From NCBI GenBank assembly GCA_039105265.1, contig JAPFFF010000039.1, forward strand, positions 806,001-870,000: DNA of 64,000 nt, in the 5' to 3' direction. A model generated the notes under the pieces. It was not told the origin of the DNA. It searched no databases and worked only from the letters and a program-made list of their open reading frames with translations. The translations under genes and the position numbers were made by a program. Every line of letters begins with the position of its first letter. Within the stretch, counting starts at the first letter, position 1. Positions 20,852-30,423 of this stretch are shown piece by piece. This stretch comes from Tritrichomonas musculus. Lineage: Eukaryota > Parabasalia > Tritrichomonadida > Tritrichomonadidae.

Positions 20852-21308
20852 TTTTTTTTTTTTAAATCAAATCAATTCATTTTTTGAATGTTTTTATTTA
20901 AAATATTAAAATAGTTATATATTTACAATTACTCAAAAAAATGAATAACTTCCTTCATTTTTACCTATTAATTATATAATTATTTTCATATTTAACTATG
21001 TATAATCATTAAATGAAAAATAAAAAAATTCAAATTTAATCTTTGATAGGAATTTTTATTGATTAAATATATTGCAATATAAAAGATACAAAATTAATAT
21101 TTTGCTGTAATTACAATTTAATTTTTATTTTCAAATTATTTTTAGTTTATAATTGCTTTTAACATAGATTATGATAATATATTCATATTTTTTCAATTAA
21201 AACAATTGAATTTATAAATTGACCTTAATGAATTATGTTAACATAAAATTATTAACCAAATTTTCAACAACGTATATTTGGACTAACAAAAATTTTATCT
21301 ATTATTAA
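20852..21308. other. Divergent promoter region
   Basis: A 457-bp AT-rich gap separates the ankyrin locus (-) and the CHD-like gene (+), so both promoters must lie here. No ACTTTTT-type element was found near either start, unlike several other genes in the window. Confidence 0.4.
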
Positions 21309-24300
21309 ATGAGCTGGTCATTATCTCTGGATCGTGCTCCAAGATCACGCAAGCCGACTTCATATAGTGATACATCACGTTATAAAGAGGCATCAAATGA
21401 CGACGATAATATCTCGAAAAAAAAGCGTGGACGTCCTCCTCGTACAAATGGACAAGATACCGTAGGAGATGGAGCTCCTCCACCAAAAAGACGTGGCAGA
21501 CCACCCAAATTTCCAAGACCTCAAACGCCAAATAATAATAATTCTCAAAAAGCTAACGATGAATCCAAAACGACAAAATACAAGTTGTCAAAAAAATATG
21601 AAACCAGTTCATCTTCGCAATCTAAATCTTCTAGTTCAGATATTGATGATAAAGAATATTACAGTGTAGATTACGCTTACGAATACGAATACGAGTACGA
21701 TAGCGAAAATACGACTAAAGAAGAAAAACCACCAAATCCCCCGCCAGCAATTTCCACCCCAAATCCTATCAATCCAATCGATATAAATCAAATAAAACCA
21801 CCAAAGCCAGCAATTCAACCCAAAAGCTCCCTATTTCCCTTACGAACAAACAAAAAAATATCGAAAGCCAAATCCAAAGCGATTAATGACTCAACTTTAC
21901 AAAAAACCGAAAATGATTATATTATACAAGAAATCATTGGTCAGCGCGACATATTACTCGAACCAAAAAGTACCCCCAACCAATACTTTGTCAAATTCCA
22001 AGATATGCCTTATAATTACTGCCGTTGGCTAACTCCATCACAAATCTCCAAATATGAAGGAGGCGAGACCTCACTCAAAAAGTTCATACAAAAATGTGAC
22101 TCCAATAAACTAGTCAATTCCATTTCCATTCCCCATCTTCTCATTTTCCCCGACACAGAGATACTTACGCAATGGTTTGAAGTCGACCGAATATTTGGTG
22201 AATCAGTAACCGTTTCAACTGTTCCCGCCAACCAAAATAACTCACAAACGCAATCATCTAACCAACCTGAAGAGACCAAGAGCATTTACGAATACCTCGT
22301 CAAATGGAAAGAGCTTGATTATGACTCGTTTTCCGTTGAAAGTTTGGACGGCTTCAAAAACACGGCTTCAATTGGAGAATACAAGCGTCGTCTTCTACGA
22401 ATGAACCCCAAAAAGATCCCGACACGCTGGGTCCATCCCATTATATCGCAACTAGTAAAAGTGACGCAAAAACCGATCTCAAAGAAAGGCGAAATTTTCC
22501 ATGATTTTCAACTAGAAGGATTGAATTGGCTAATTGAATGTTGGTATGAAAAACGGTTTTCTATCTTTGGTGACATGACTCGAGAAGGGAAGTTACCAGA
22601 GCTTATTTGTATGTTGAACTTTTTATCGTCACAATTTCAGATCAACGGACCGTTCCTTGTTTTAGCGTCAGAGAATCAAGTTCTGAGCTGGAAAGAGAAT
22701 TTTGAGAACTGGAGCAACTTGAATGTTGTTGTTCTTGGAGGCAACAGTTCATCGCGTCAGATTACGATTGATCATGAGGTTGAAGTGAGAGATGACCACG
22801 GCCGATTGATTCCTGATTATGTACGTTTTGATGTTTTATTGACGTCGTATGAAACGTTTCTGAGCAACAGTCAAAACTTGATGGAAATTGACTGGCGATA
22901 TGTCATCACCGACGACGGTTACAAGATGAAAAATTCGCGAGGAAGGATTCGAAATTCGTTGAAGTTGTTGAAATATGAGCACATTACATTGTCGATGGAA
23001 TGGGAAATGCTGAAACCAAAGAATGATTATCAGATCTATTTCCTCATGAATTTCATCAATCCGCAGAACTTCAACGACATCAACCACTTTGCAGAGAACT
23101 TTGTTCCTTATGAAGGTGAAAAGATGGTCAAATTGAACAAGATCATTCAACCGTTCCTTTTATCACGTGATGTTGATATGATCAAAGAAAAAATGAGACC
23201 GAAAGAAGAGACGGTTATTATCGTCCAACCGTCAATTATTCAAAGACGTTTATACATCGAAGCAGTTAAAAATAAGACGGAAATATTAATGAAGCCAATC
23301 ACAGATCAGGCCGACATCCCACTCACACAACTGATCACTTTATTGAGGCAGTTAGTTGACCATCCAATTCTGACACTTGATCCCGATAACGATAACGAAG
23401 TGTCAAATATGAAGAGTAACTTAATCAGCACGTGCGGCAAGATGCACTTCCTTGATGTGATGCTTAAAGAAGTCGTTCCACAGAAGAAGAGAGTGATGAT
23501 TTTCTCACAATTCATTCGAGTCTTTGATTTTCTTGAGCTTTACTTGAACGATATGAAATATCGATACGAGAAGATCGATACGATGACGAGTGCAGACGAT
23601 AGGATCATGATCATTAACCGTTACATGTCGAGTGAAGACACGTCTATTTTCTTGTTCAGTTCGAAACCAGGCAGTTATGAAATTGACGTCAATCTTTTCG
23701 ATTACGTTGTCATTTATGACAAGGACAATTATTGCTTCCACCGAGAAATGAGAGGCACCTTGTATCGTCTTGTTACCAACGGTTCATTTGAAATGAATCG
23801 TTCAGGGAAAATTGAAAGTGTCACGAGTTTTGACGAGCAAACACTTCCGTATCTAATTCACAGTGACTACCGGCAGATGGATGCTGAAGACATTGAATTG
23901 ATGCTACGTGATTCAATCAAACCGATGTTCGATAAGAGTGAAGATAAGATCACATCATTCTTCACAAAAAGTTACACTGAAATATTGAGAGATTGCGTGA
24001 AAACGCCTGATATGTACAAAGAGGATAACACTGCTATCGTCGATCTTCAGAAACAGAAAAAGTTCTGGAATGAACTGTTAAAACCGCCACAACAACAGAA
24101 AAAAGACAGCTCATCGGTTGCACCAGATCCAGTGACGCGCGCGAAGCAATTGATTTTCTCTCTCATTGACCACGGCTACCAAGGAGGCATCGACCAGCTA
24201 GACCTCCTCAAATGCGCACTCACATTGGCACCACCTGAAAATCCTCAGTCTCTTCAGTATCTGAAAGAAATTGTTGGTGACAACTCGAGCGATACACCAG

Positions 24301-25856
24301 TGCATCGTTTCGGTAGTTCGGCTTTTCTCATTGACAAGTTGGCATCAAGAATGTTTGACAATGTCGTCTTCTTTGCTCGTCTTAAGCGTGCTCTTTTCTA
24401 TGCAACTAGAGAAGACTTGAAATGGCCTTCTTCATCATCATCTTCTTCTTCTTCGAATTCGAAAGAGTCGCAGCTCATCCTGAAGGACTTCAGCATCGCA
24501 GACGAGTACGCGCTGATGTATGCAATCGACCAGCATGGAACGAAGCAGTTTTCGTCGTCGTTTGAGAAAGCGAAAGATATAAAATTCAAGCAAGTTGAGA
24601 AGAGGATTTTGAATATCATTGAATTTATTGAGAACCAATTTTCGGTTACCGGCGGTTTCCCTCAACTTCCTAAAAATGAAGAAGCGAGCAACGATAACAA
24701 CAACGAGTACGACACCCAGAGCGAGCAAGAATATGAAGATAGCAAAATGAGAGCAAAAACATTTTTTGTTCCAATGACACCAGAAGAATGGTGTGATAGG
24801 CATCCATCATTGATTGTTCGCGACACTCTCAACGAGGATGAATTCAATGCTCTATTCAAATATTTGAAGGACTTTGGAATTCCAACTTTGAAAGAACAAT
24901 ACGAAGCAGACATCAAGAAGATAATGTCGAAGTGCGATATTTCACAAGTCAAAGAGGATGCAATTGAAGAATGCATTAGAGACATCATTGAAGTAAGCTT
25001 GTCACATCTGAATTCAAAGGATGATAGAAAAAGTTCAAAATACGATCAACTTTTGAATAGAGGTGAAATCAAACATGAAGAATTTTTGAATGTCATTTCT
25101 GTGTGCAGGATGATGAGCAAAGTTTACTCGTTCCTGAAAGATCATGAAATTAATACCAGCAAAGAAGAATCGAATGAACAAATGTTCGACAAATTGAGAG
25201 AACTTTTTGAAAAAGTTCCACTTTCAGAAAAAGTGAATAGAAAAGAAGTGACACAATTTTTCTTCTGCTTGATTCAATTTGGTGTCAATGATACCGATAG
25301 TTGGTCATCTGAAGGGAATTTTACAGGATTCCCAGAAACAGTCGAGTCTCGCCTCCTTTACTCGTCCAAAATCATCGATGAAATCTGCTCGCTGAAAGTT
25401 ATTAAATCAACGACGAACTTGAACATTTTCAACTTTGGAAAGATCGTTGATTTGCCATCATTCAACAGCAAGAATATTGCTTATCCAGTTGGATTCTTGT
25501 CGACGAGACAGTTTAAGATATCCAATGACCAAATATCAACAGAAAAATTGTATCGATGTGAAATTCAGTCAGTTGTTTTCTTCCCACTTTTTGTTGTCAC
25601 CATTTTAGGAGAGGAAAGTGCAAGTGTAATTGAGGGAGTTGATCGGAATCCAATTGAATCATGGAAAGCTGTTCTTGGAGCACTGGTTGGATACAACGCA
25701 GCAGCAGAAATCTTGAATAATATGGGAGTTTCGGGTGAGTGGCTCTTTGGACTGACACATCCAGATATCATTGAAGATATTGAAGATATGGACAAGCAGG
25801 CATCAGTGAACAAATATCAAGAAGAAAACCAACAAGAAAACAAAAATAATGAATGA
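21309..25856 (+). CDS. CHD/SNF2-like chromatin protein with degenerate ATPase (1515 aa)
   Basis: Two AT-hook cores RGRPP lie at residues 40-44 and 62-66. Chromodomain-like segments lie at about 200-265 (YFVKFQDMPYNYCRWLT) and 325-345 (YLVKWKELDYDSFSVES). A SNF2 N-lobe starts at about 396 (FHDFQLEGLNWLIECWYEKR). Its motif I is GDMTREGKL (about 420) rather than DEMGLGKT, and the motif II position is TDDGYKMKN (about 534) rather than DEAHRLKN. The C-lobe (about 726, KKRVMIFSQF) lacks the arginine-finger motif QAxxRxHRIGQ; the equivalent region reads FHREMRGTLYRLVTNGS. A serine run near 1041 and an acidic C-terminal half follow. The architecture is CHD, but ATP binding and hydrolysis look lost. 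Likely a nuclear chromatin-reader or scaffold. Full-length, no breaks. Confidence 0.85.
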   Translation: MSWSLSLDRAPRSRKPTSYSDTSRYKEASNDDDNISKKKRGRPPRTNGQDTVGDGAPPPKRRGRPPKFPRPQTPNNNNSQKANDESKTTKYKLSKKYETSSSSQSKSSSSDIDDKEYYSVDYAYEYEYEYDSENTTKEEKPPNPPPAISTPNPINPIDINQIKPPKPAIQPKSSLFPLRTNKKISKAKSKAINDSTLQKTENDYIIQEIIGQRDILLEPKSTPNQYFVKFQDMPYNYCRWLTPSQISKYEGGETSLKKFIQKCDSNKLVNSISIPHLLIFPDTEILTQWFEVDRIFGESVTVSTVPANQNNSQTQSSNQPEETKSIYEYLVKWKELDYDSFSVESLDGFKNTASIGEYKRRLLRMNPKKIPTRWVHPIISQLVKVTQKPISKKGEIFHDFQLEGLNWLIECWYEKRFSIFGDMTREGKLPELICMLNFLSSQFQINGPFLVLASENQVLSWKENFENWSNLNVVVLGGNSSSRQITIDHEVEVRDDHGRLIPDYVRFDVLLTSYETFLSNSQNLMEIDWRYVITDDGYKMKNSRGRIRNSLKLLKYEHITLSMEWEMLKPKNDYQIYFLMNFINPQNFNDINHFAENFVPYEGEKMVKLNKIIQPFLLSRDVDMIKEKMRPKEETVIIVQPSIIQRRLYIEAVKNKTEILMKPITDQADIPLTQLITLLRQLVDHPILTLDPDNDNEVSNMKSNLISTCGKMHFLDVMLKEVVPQKKRVMIFSQFIRVFDFLELYLNDMKYRYEKIDTMTSADDRIMIINRYMSSEDTSIFLFSSKPGSYEIDVNLFDYVVIYDKDNYCFHREMRGTLYRLVTNGSFEMNRSGKIESVTSFDEQTLPYLIHSDYRQMDAEDIELMLRDSIKPMFDKSEDKITSFFTKSYTEILRDCVKTPDMYKEDNTAIVDLQKQKKFWNELLKPPQQQKKDSSSVAPDPVTRAKQLIFSLIDHGYQGGIDQLDLLKCALTLAPPENPQSLQYLKEIVGDNSSDTPVHRFGSSAFLIDKLASRMFDNVVFFARLKRALFYATREDLKWPSSSSSSSSSNSKESQLILKDFSIADEYALMYAIDQHGTKQFSSSFEKAKDIKFKQVEKRILNIIEFIENQFSVTGGFPQLPKNEEASNDNNNEYDTQSEQEYEDSKMRAKTFFVPMTPEEWCDRHPSLIVRDTLNEDEFNALFKYLKDFGIPTLKEQYEADIKKIMSKCDISQVKEDAIEECIRDIIEVSLSHLNSKDDRKSSKYDQLLNRGEIKHEEFLNVISVCRMMSKVYSFLKDHEINTSKEESNEQMFDKLRELFEKVPLSEKVNRKEVTQFFFCLIQFGVNDTDSWSSEGNFTGFPETVESRLLYSSKIIDEICSLKVIKSTTNLNIFNFGKIVDLPSFNSKNIAYPVGFLSTRQFKISNDQISTEKLYRCEIQSVVFFPLFVVTILGEESASVIEGVDRNPIESWKAVLGALVGYNAAAEILNNMGVSGEWLFGLTHPDIIEDIEDMDKQASVNKYQEENQQENKNNE

Positions 25857-25989
25857 TGAAGTTTTTCTATTTTTATTATAAATTGTTTTATTTTTAATTT
25901 TGTTTAATAATAAAAAAAATATTTATTTTTAAGACTGCCAACATTTTAATTAATATTTTAAAATTATCAGTGAAATTCTTTTGCGAGTT

Positions 25990-26110
25990 AATATTGTATC
26001 CCAAATCCTTCATAAAAAAGAGAATTCATAGTAGGTCTTTTGTCAATTTTTTCAATCTCTGGTCTTTTTTTGATTTTCAATTCCATCAGCATAATCAATC
26101 ATAGTCTATA
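25990..26110 (-). pseudogene. C-terminal scrap of a kinase-Sel1 gene
   Basis: Minus-strand reading contains EKIDKRPTMNSLFYEGFGIQ, almost the last residues of the gene at 30424-34143, and its 3' flank resembles that gene's 3' flank as well. Only about 40 codons remain and the upstream part is already disrupted. Confidence 0.8.
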
Positions 26111-26115
26111 TTAAA

Positions 26116-26183
26116 GATCAATTCCCGAAAAATTGAGAGGGGAGATTCCCGCCCGAATGTAAAAATTATCCAGGGAATAGATC
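26116..26183. repeat. Small GC-containing inverted-repeat remnant before poly(A)
   Basis: 68 bp bounded by GATCAATTCCC and GGGAATAGATC, nearly complementary, with a second CCCG/CGGG-like pair inside. It is directly followed by 26 A (26184-26209). It may be a trimmed MITE or an old retroposed scrap. Confidence 0.35.
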
Positions 26184-26275
26184 AAAAAAAAAAAAAAAAA
26201 AAAAAAAAATATCATTGAAAAATTAAAAATTTTGTTTATAAAAATAAATAACTCAATTGAAAATATTCAATAATA

Positions 26276-26377
26276 ATGAGAAGTTGCAGATTGCCATATG
26301 TTACAATTGAAGGTTCAAATGAAGATTGGTATGAAATCAAGCGAAAACTTGATGAATTAGGAAAATATGTTTTCTAG
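26276..26377 (+). pseudogene. Fragment of a DUF4419-type protein
   Basis: A 33-codon frame reads LPYVTIEGSNEDWYEIKRKL then DELGKYVF. The pattern LPxVTxEGxxEDWxxIxxKLxxL is typical of DUF4419 domains, which are common in trichomonads. There is no further matching sequence on either side. Assigned from memory of the motif. Confidence 0.5.
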
Positions 26378-26617
26378 TTCGAACAGTTTTCTTATCAACA
26401 TTAATAAGTTTGGTTGATAAAAGGGCATCTTCTTCACTATAATTCATATCACCAATAATTTCTTCTTCATCTTCTTCTTCATCAGATTGTTTCCCGATTT
26501 GTTTATATTTTTCAATGAATGCTTTAACTTCATCTTCATTAGTTTCGGTTGGAACGGTCATTGTTTTTCTTGTAAGATTAACAAACCATTTCTTTTTACT
26601 TTATCTGTTTTGCTTTT
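26370..26617 (-). pseudogene. Unrecognised acidic coding remnant
   Basis: Minus-strand frame with coding character: KKKWFVNLTRKTMTVPTET, then EDEVKAFIEKYKQIGK, an acidic run DEEEDEEEII and KLINVDKKTVRTRK. The frame is closed upstream and downstream by stops and no complete gene is present. Family unknown. Confidence 0.4.
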
Positions 26618-26717
26618 TAAGTTTAGTCTAATTTTTTTCATATCAGAAACATCTGAAATAATCAAAAACAACATAAATTACTTATGTCTTGAATGAAGTT
26701 TTTCTATAAATAGATTA

Positions 26718-26975
26718 CTAATAGATCTCAATAAACTCAAGCTCATTATCATGCTTGGTCAAAATTGATTGCTCAACAACTGCTGCAAGTTTACATGAGT
26801 TATCTCTCACTTTGCTGTTGTGTTTTTGTAAATGTTTGCCCATTTGTATATTCTCCTTTTTCATCATAAGTAAAGAAATGTGTGAACCAACTGTCAACGA
26901 AACCAGGAACATAAAGAATATTATATTATATAATATAATAATGAAACTATAGTTTTCAAAAATTTTGCGTATCAA
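26718..26975 (-). pseudogene. Small ORF of unknown origin
   Basis: 85 codons with a hydrophobic stretch (FIIILYNIIFFMFLVSL) followed by a polar segment (KKENIQMGKHLQKHNSKVRD). Composition is less AT-biased than its flanks, suggesting a coding remnant, but no family is recognised and a chance ORF is possible. Confidence 0.25.
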
Positions 26976-27314
26976 TTTTTTATGATTGGTTTAAAATTGG
27001 TCTGAAATTATAAAATTTGGGTGTAAAATGCAAATCTCTCATTTTTACAAACATTCATTGAGTTTTTTATGGAATATCCATTTCATATGCTTTTTGTCAT
27101 CAGCATTTTTTCAATGATAAAAAGGGAGTTTTTTCATTTACTAATTAAATGGTCAATTTAGAATGGAATAACTCTAAATGGGCAATATTCGCTCTATTTA
27201 TAATTTTTTTTTTTTTTTTTTTTCCACTTCAAGACAATAGGTATTGAAAATCCGCTTTTTGAATAAAAATTTTACAAAATTGCCCTTTCTAGGGTAAAAA
27301 TTTAATATTTTGAA

Positions 27315-29486
27315 ATGCAAGAAAATAAATTAAACTTTGCTGATTTTAAAAAAATCAAGGAGATTCAATTAAATAAGGATTTCTCTTCGTTCATAATTGA
27401 AGATCCAAATACAAAAAATAAGTATGTTCAGCACAATTTCAATACTACTTTTCTGAACAAAGAATCTAAAATTATTTTTCAATCAAATATAAATTACTTG
27501 ATAGAATTATCAAAATGTCCAGGTATATTCTCCATTGTTTTTTTTTCAAATCAATCACCTTCAATAATTATATCTGAATATAAAATAAAATCTTCATTAC
27601 AAGATTATATTGCATATTCATATGATACAATTTCAGATACTCAAAAATTTATTATATCATATGGAATTTCAATTATTATCAGATATATTAGTTTTCACAA
27701 TCTTTACTACAGTCAAATGAGCACGAGCCAAATTTTTCTTGATGAAAATCAATATCCTAAAATACCTATTGATGAATTCTCTCTTAACACAAATTTAAAT
27801 TTTGAAATATCAGATAAATGGCAATTTGAAGTATTTTCATTTGCCAACATTGTTTATGAAATAATTACAGGGATGAAGCCAAGCAATAAACCAGGTGAAA
27901 TAATTCCAGATTTAACCAAAATTGAGTTAAAATGGCTTCAAAACTTTTTACAAAAGTGCTGGTCAAAAGATCCAACCGAAAGGCCAAATTTTTCATTGCT
28001 CGAAAAAGAACTTTATTTAAACAGAAAAGAATTTGGAAACATTGATGAAAAAGAAATAACTAAATATAAAAACATCTTGGATGATTATTTTTCAAAGTAT
28101 TCAAGACAAGTGAAAGAAAAGGCAGAGAAAGATGCATTTTACTCTTATATTTATGGTGACATGCTTCTACTTGGATATCATGTGAAAGAGGACAAGAGAG
28201 GAGCATTACGTTACTTTAAGTTTGCAGTTGATAAAGGCAACACTAATGCGATGTACAGCTGTGCAATCATTTTTCATTATGGAGAGGGAGTTGAAGTGAA
28301 CAAAGAAGAAGCAGTTCGTTATTACAAAATGGCAGCTGATAGAGGACATGTAATGTCGATGCGTTATTATGCAATTTCTTGTGCCAACGGAGATGGAATT
28401 GCAGTTAATGAAGAAGAAGCATCTCGCTATTACAAAATGGCAGCTGACAAAGGAGACGTCCATTCAATGAATCATTATGCAATTATGTGTGACAACGGAG
28501 AAGGACTTGAAATGAACAAAGAAGAAGCTGCACGCTACTTTAAAATGGGAGCTGACAGAGGAGATGATAATTCAATGCACCATTATTCAGTCATGCTTTA
28601 TGAAGGTGATGGAATAAAAATGGACAAAAAAGAGGCTCTTCATTATTTTAAGATGGCTGTTGATAAAGGAAACTATGATTCAATGTATAATTATGCATTA
28701 ATGCTCGAAAATGGAGAAAATATTGAAATGAACAAAGAAGAAGCTGCTTATTATTACAAGTTATCAGCTGATAATGGCATTTTTGAATCAATGCATAATT
28801 ATTCATACATGCTTTCAAATGGAATTGGTGTTTCAGCTGACGGTAAAGAAGCTGCTCGTTATATGAAGCAAGCTGCAGATGGAGGCATTGTTGAATCAAT
28901 GTATTCGTATGCTTTAATGTGCTATAATGGTGATGGAATTGATATAAATAAAGAAGAAGCAGCTCTATATTACAAAATGGCAGCTGACAGAGGAGATGTT
29001 GATTCAATGACAACTTATGCAATCATGCTTGATGACGGTGATGGGATTGATATAAATAAAGAAGAAGCATCTCGTTATTACAAAATGGCAGCTGACAGAG
29101 GAGATGTTGATTCAATGACAACTTATGCAATCATGCTTGATGACGGTGATGGGATTGATATAAATAAAGAAGAAGCATCTCGTTATTACAAAATGGCAGC
29201 TGACAGAGGAGATACTAATGCGATGCACAATTATGCAATTATGCGTGAAGGAGGAGAAGGAGTTGATATAAATAAAAAAGAAGCTGCAAACTATTTCAAA
29301 ATGGCAGCAGATGCTGGCACTCCTGTATCAATGTATGCGTATGCAGTTATGCTATCTGAAGGTGATGGGATTCCAATGAACAAGAAAGAGGCAGCTCGTT
29401 ATTTTAAACTTTCTGCCGATAATGGATATCATGATGCATTGCAAAGTTACAAAGATTTAAAAAAATATTCTAAGTCATCACTCTAG
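27315..29486 (+). CDS. Pseudokinase / Sel1-repeat protein (723 aa)
   Basis: Residues about 10-235 keep a kinase outline, with the C-lobe clearest (WQFEVFSFANIVYEIITGMK at 169-188; CWSKDPTERPNF), but the active site is gone. The catalytic loop position reads YYSQMSTSQIFLDE (131-144) with no HRD, and the DFG region reads PIDEFS (151-156). No glycine loop is evident. From about 270 to 715 there are roughly 12 Sel1 repeats of 36 residues (RYYKMAADRGDVDSMxxYAIMLxxGDGIDxNKEEA). Two successive repeats are identical at the DNA level (28972-29187). The protein is whole. It is probably a non-catalytic scaffold that reads or binds partners through the solenoid. Confidence 0.88.
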   Translation: MQENKLNFADFKKIKEIQLNKDFSSFIIEDPNTKNKYVQHNFNTTFLNKESKIIFQSNINYLIELSKCPGIFSIVFFSNQSPSIIISEYKIKSSLQDYIAYSYDTISDTQKFIISYGISIIIRYISFHNLYYSQMSTSQIFLDENQYPKIPIDEFSLNTNLNFEISDKWQFEVFSFANIVYEIITGMKPSNKPGEIIPDLTKIELKWLQNFLQKCWSKDPTERPNFSLLEKELYLNRKEFGNIDEKEITKYKNILDDYFSKYSRQVKEKAEKDAFYSYIYGDMLLLGYHVKEDKRGALRYFKFAVDKGNTNAMYSCAIIFHYGEGVEVNKEEAVRYYKMAADRGHVMSMRYYAISCANGDGIAVNEEEASRYYKMAADKGDVHSMNHYAIMCDNGEGLEMNKEEAARYFKMGADRGDDNSMHHYSVMLYEGDGIKMDKKEALHYFKMAVDKGNYDSMYNYALMLENGENIEMNKEEAAYYYKLSADNGIFESMHNYSYMLSNGIGVSADGKEAARYMKQAADGGIVESMYSYALMCYNGDGIDINKEEAALYYKMAADRGDVDSMTTYAIMLDDGDGIDINKEEASRYYKMAADRGDVDSMTTYAIMLDDGDGIDINKEEASRYYKMAADRGDTNAMHNYAIMREGGEGVDINKKEAANYFKMAADAGTPVSMYAYAVMLSEGDGIPMNKKEAARYFKLSADNGYHDALQSYKDLKKYSKSSL
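28972..29187 (+). repeat. Perfect 108-bp tandem duplication inside the Sel1 region
   Basis: Two adjoining 108-bp units encode the same 36-residue Sel1 repeat (YYKMAADRGDVDSMTTYAIM, then LDDGDGIDINKEEASR) with no differences seen. It points to recent in-frame expansion by one repeat. Confidence 0.9.
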
Positions 29487-29571
29487 AAAATGCTTACAGC
29501 CAACGCCTATTAATTAATTATTTTCATTTGAAAAGTGCTATAAACGTTTTGTTCTTGACTAAAAAAAATTT

Positions 29572-29690
29572 TGTTGACAATGAAATGTAGGCATATTTCA
29601 AGCTTCCCTGTTTCGTAATTGCATGAACAGAAGGTTTCAAATGCTTTTAATACGTGATAAAACGAAACTATTTTCTTCTAAAATGTTAAT
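29572..29690. repeat. Dispersed repeat, copy 1
   Basis: Non-coding sequence with GAAATGTAGGCATATTTCAA and a following TTTCAAATGCTTTTAA. A diverged direct copy lies at 34817-34945. Both precede a copy of the same GGCTTGTTA element at some distance. Confidence 0.5.
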
Positions 29691-29699
29691 ACGTTATTA

Positions 29700-30151
29700 G
29701 GCTTGTTATTCTGATATCAATTATCAGGTTTGGCACTTTTTTTATCTCAGATAATCGATCATAAAATGCTATCGATTGGAAATTTTAATTGATGAATTCG
29801 ATTATCAAGTATGAAATGTGATACAAAAAAAATATTCTTTTGATATCGAATCTTGATTAATCGAAATTAATACCTGAAAAAAACCTTTAAAATAGTATTT
29901 TAATGGCATAAAATAAATATATTCTAACTTACTATGTTAAAGAATCAGCTTTTATTAAATTTTATAACAGATATGTGAAGTAAACAGTTAAAAAAGTTTA
30001 CAAAATATAAATACGTAAAAAAATTTTCAATATTGATAATCGATCTTTTATTTTTATTCATTATTGATATCAGAGATAAAACTTTTGATTTGATATTGAT
30101 ATCAGAAAAATGGAACAATTATCGATATCGAAAATCGAGACCTAACAAGCC
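29700..30151. mobile_element. MITE, GGCTTGTTA ends, TA flanks (copy A)
   Basis: Left end GGCTTGTTA and right end TAACAAGCC are exact complements. Inside them the ends share GATATC-rich words. TA dinucleotides flank both sides (29698-29699; 30152-30153). Length 452 bp, non-coding, with several ATCGAT/GATATC words. A truncated second copy lies at 35550 in the opposite orientation, showing the sequence is a dispersed repeat. Confidence 0.8.
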
Positions 30152-30423
30152 TATACGTTATATATGTTATTATACATCATATATAAAAATTAATAAAGTA
30201 TTAAATTTATAATTTACAATTTATAATTTATGTGGGGATGCATTTCTGGTCCGGGTACCTATTTACCAAAATCAAGCATTTTTATAGTGCTGTGATATCA
30301 CTATTTAACCTCTCAAATCAGTAGAGTACACCCTTCAGATTGCCAAAATTTTTATATATAATTCAAAATTTTCAATAGTATGACACCTGAAGTTCGATTT
30401 TTAAGGTGAGATTCTTTTGCTAG
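30152..30423. other. 3' flank of kinase-Sel1 gene
   Basis: AT-rich with a short GC patch at 30238-30262 (TGGTCCGGGTACC). No gene seen. Confidence 0.35.

Noticed and set aside
26370-26617. Transposase remnant
   Set aside because: The basic and acidic segments are suggestive, but no catalytic motif or terminal repeat could be tied to it.
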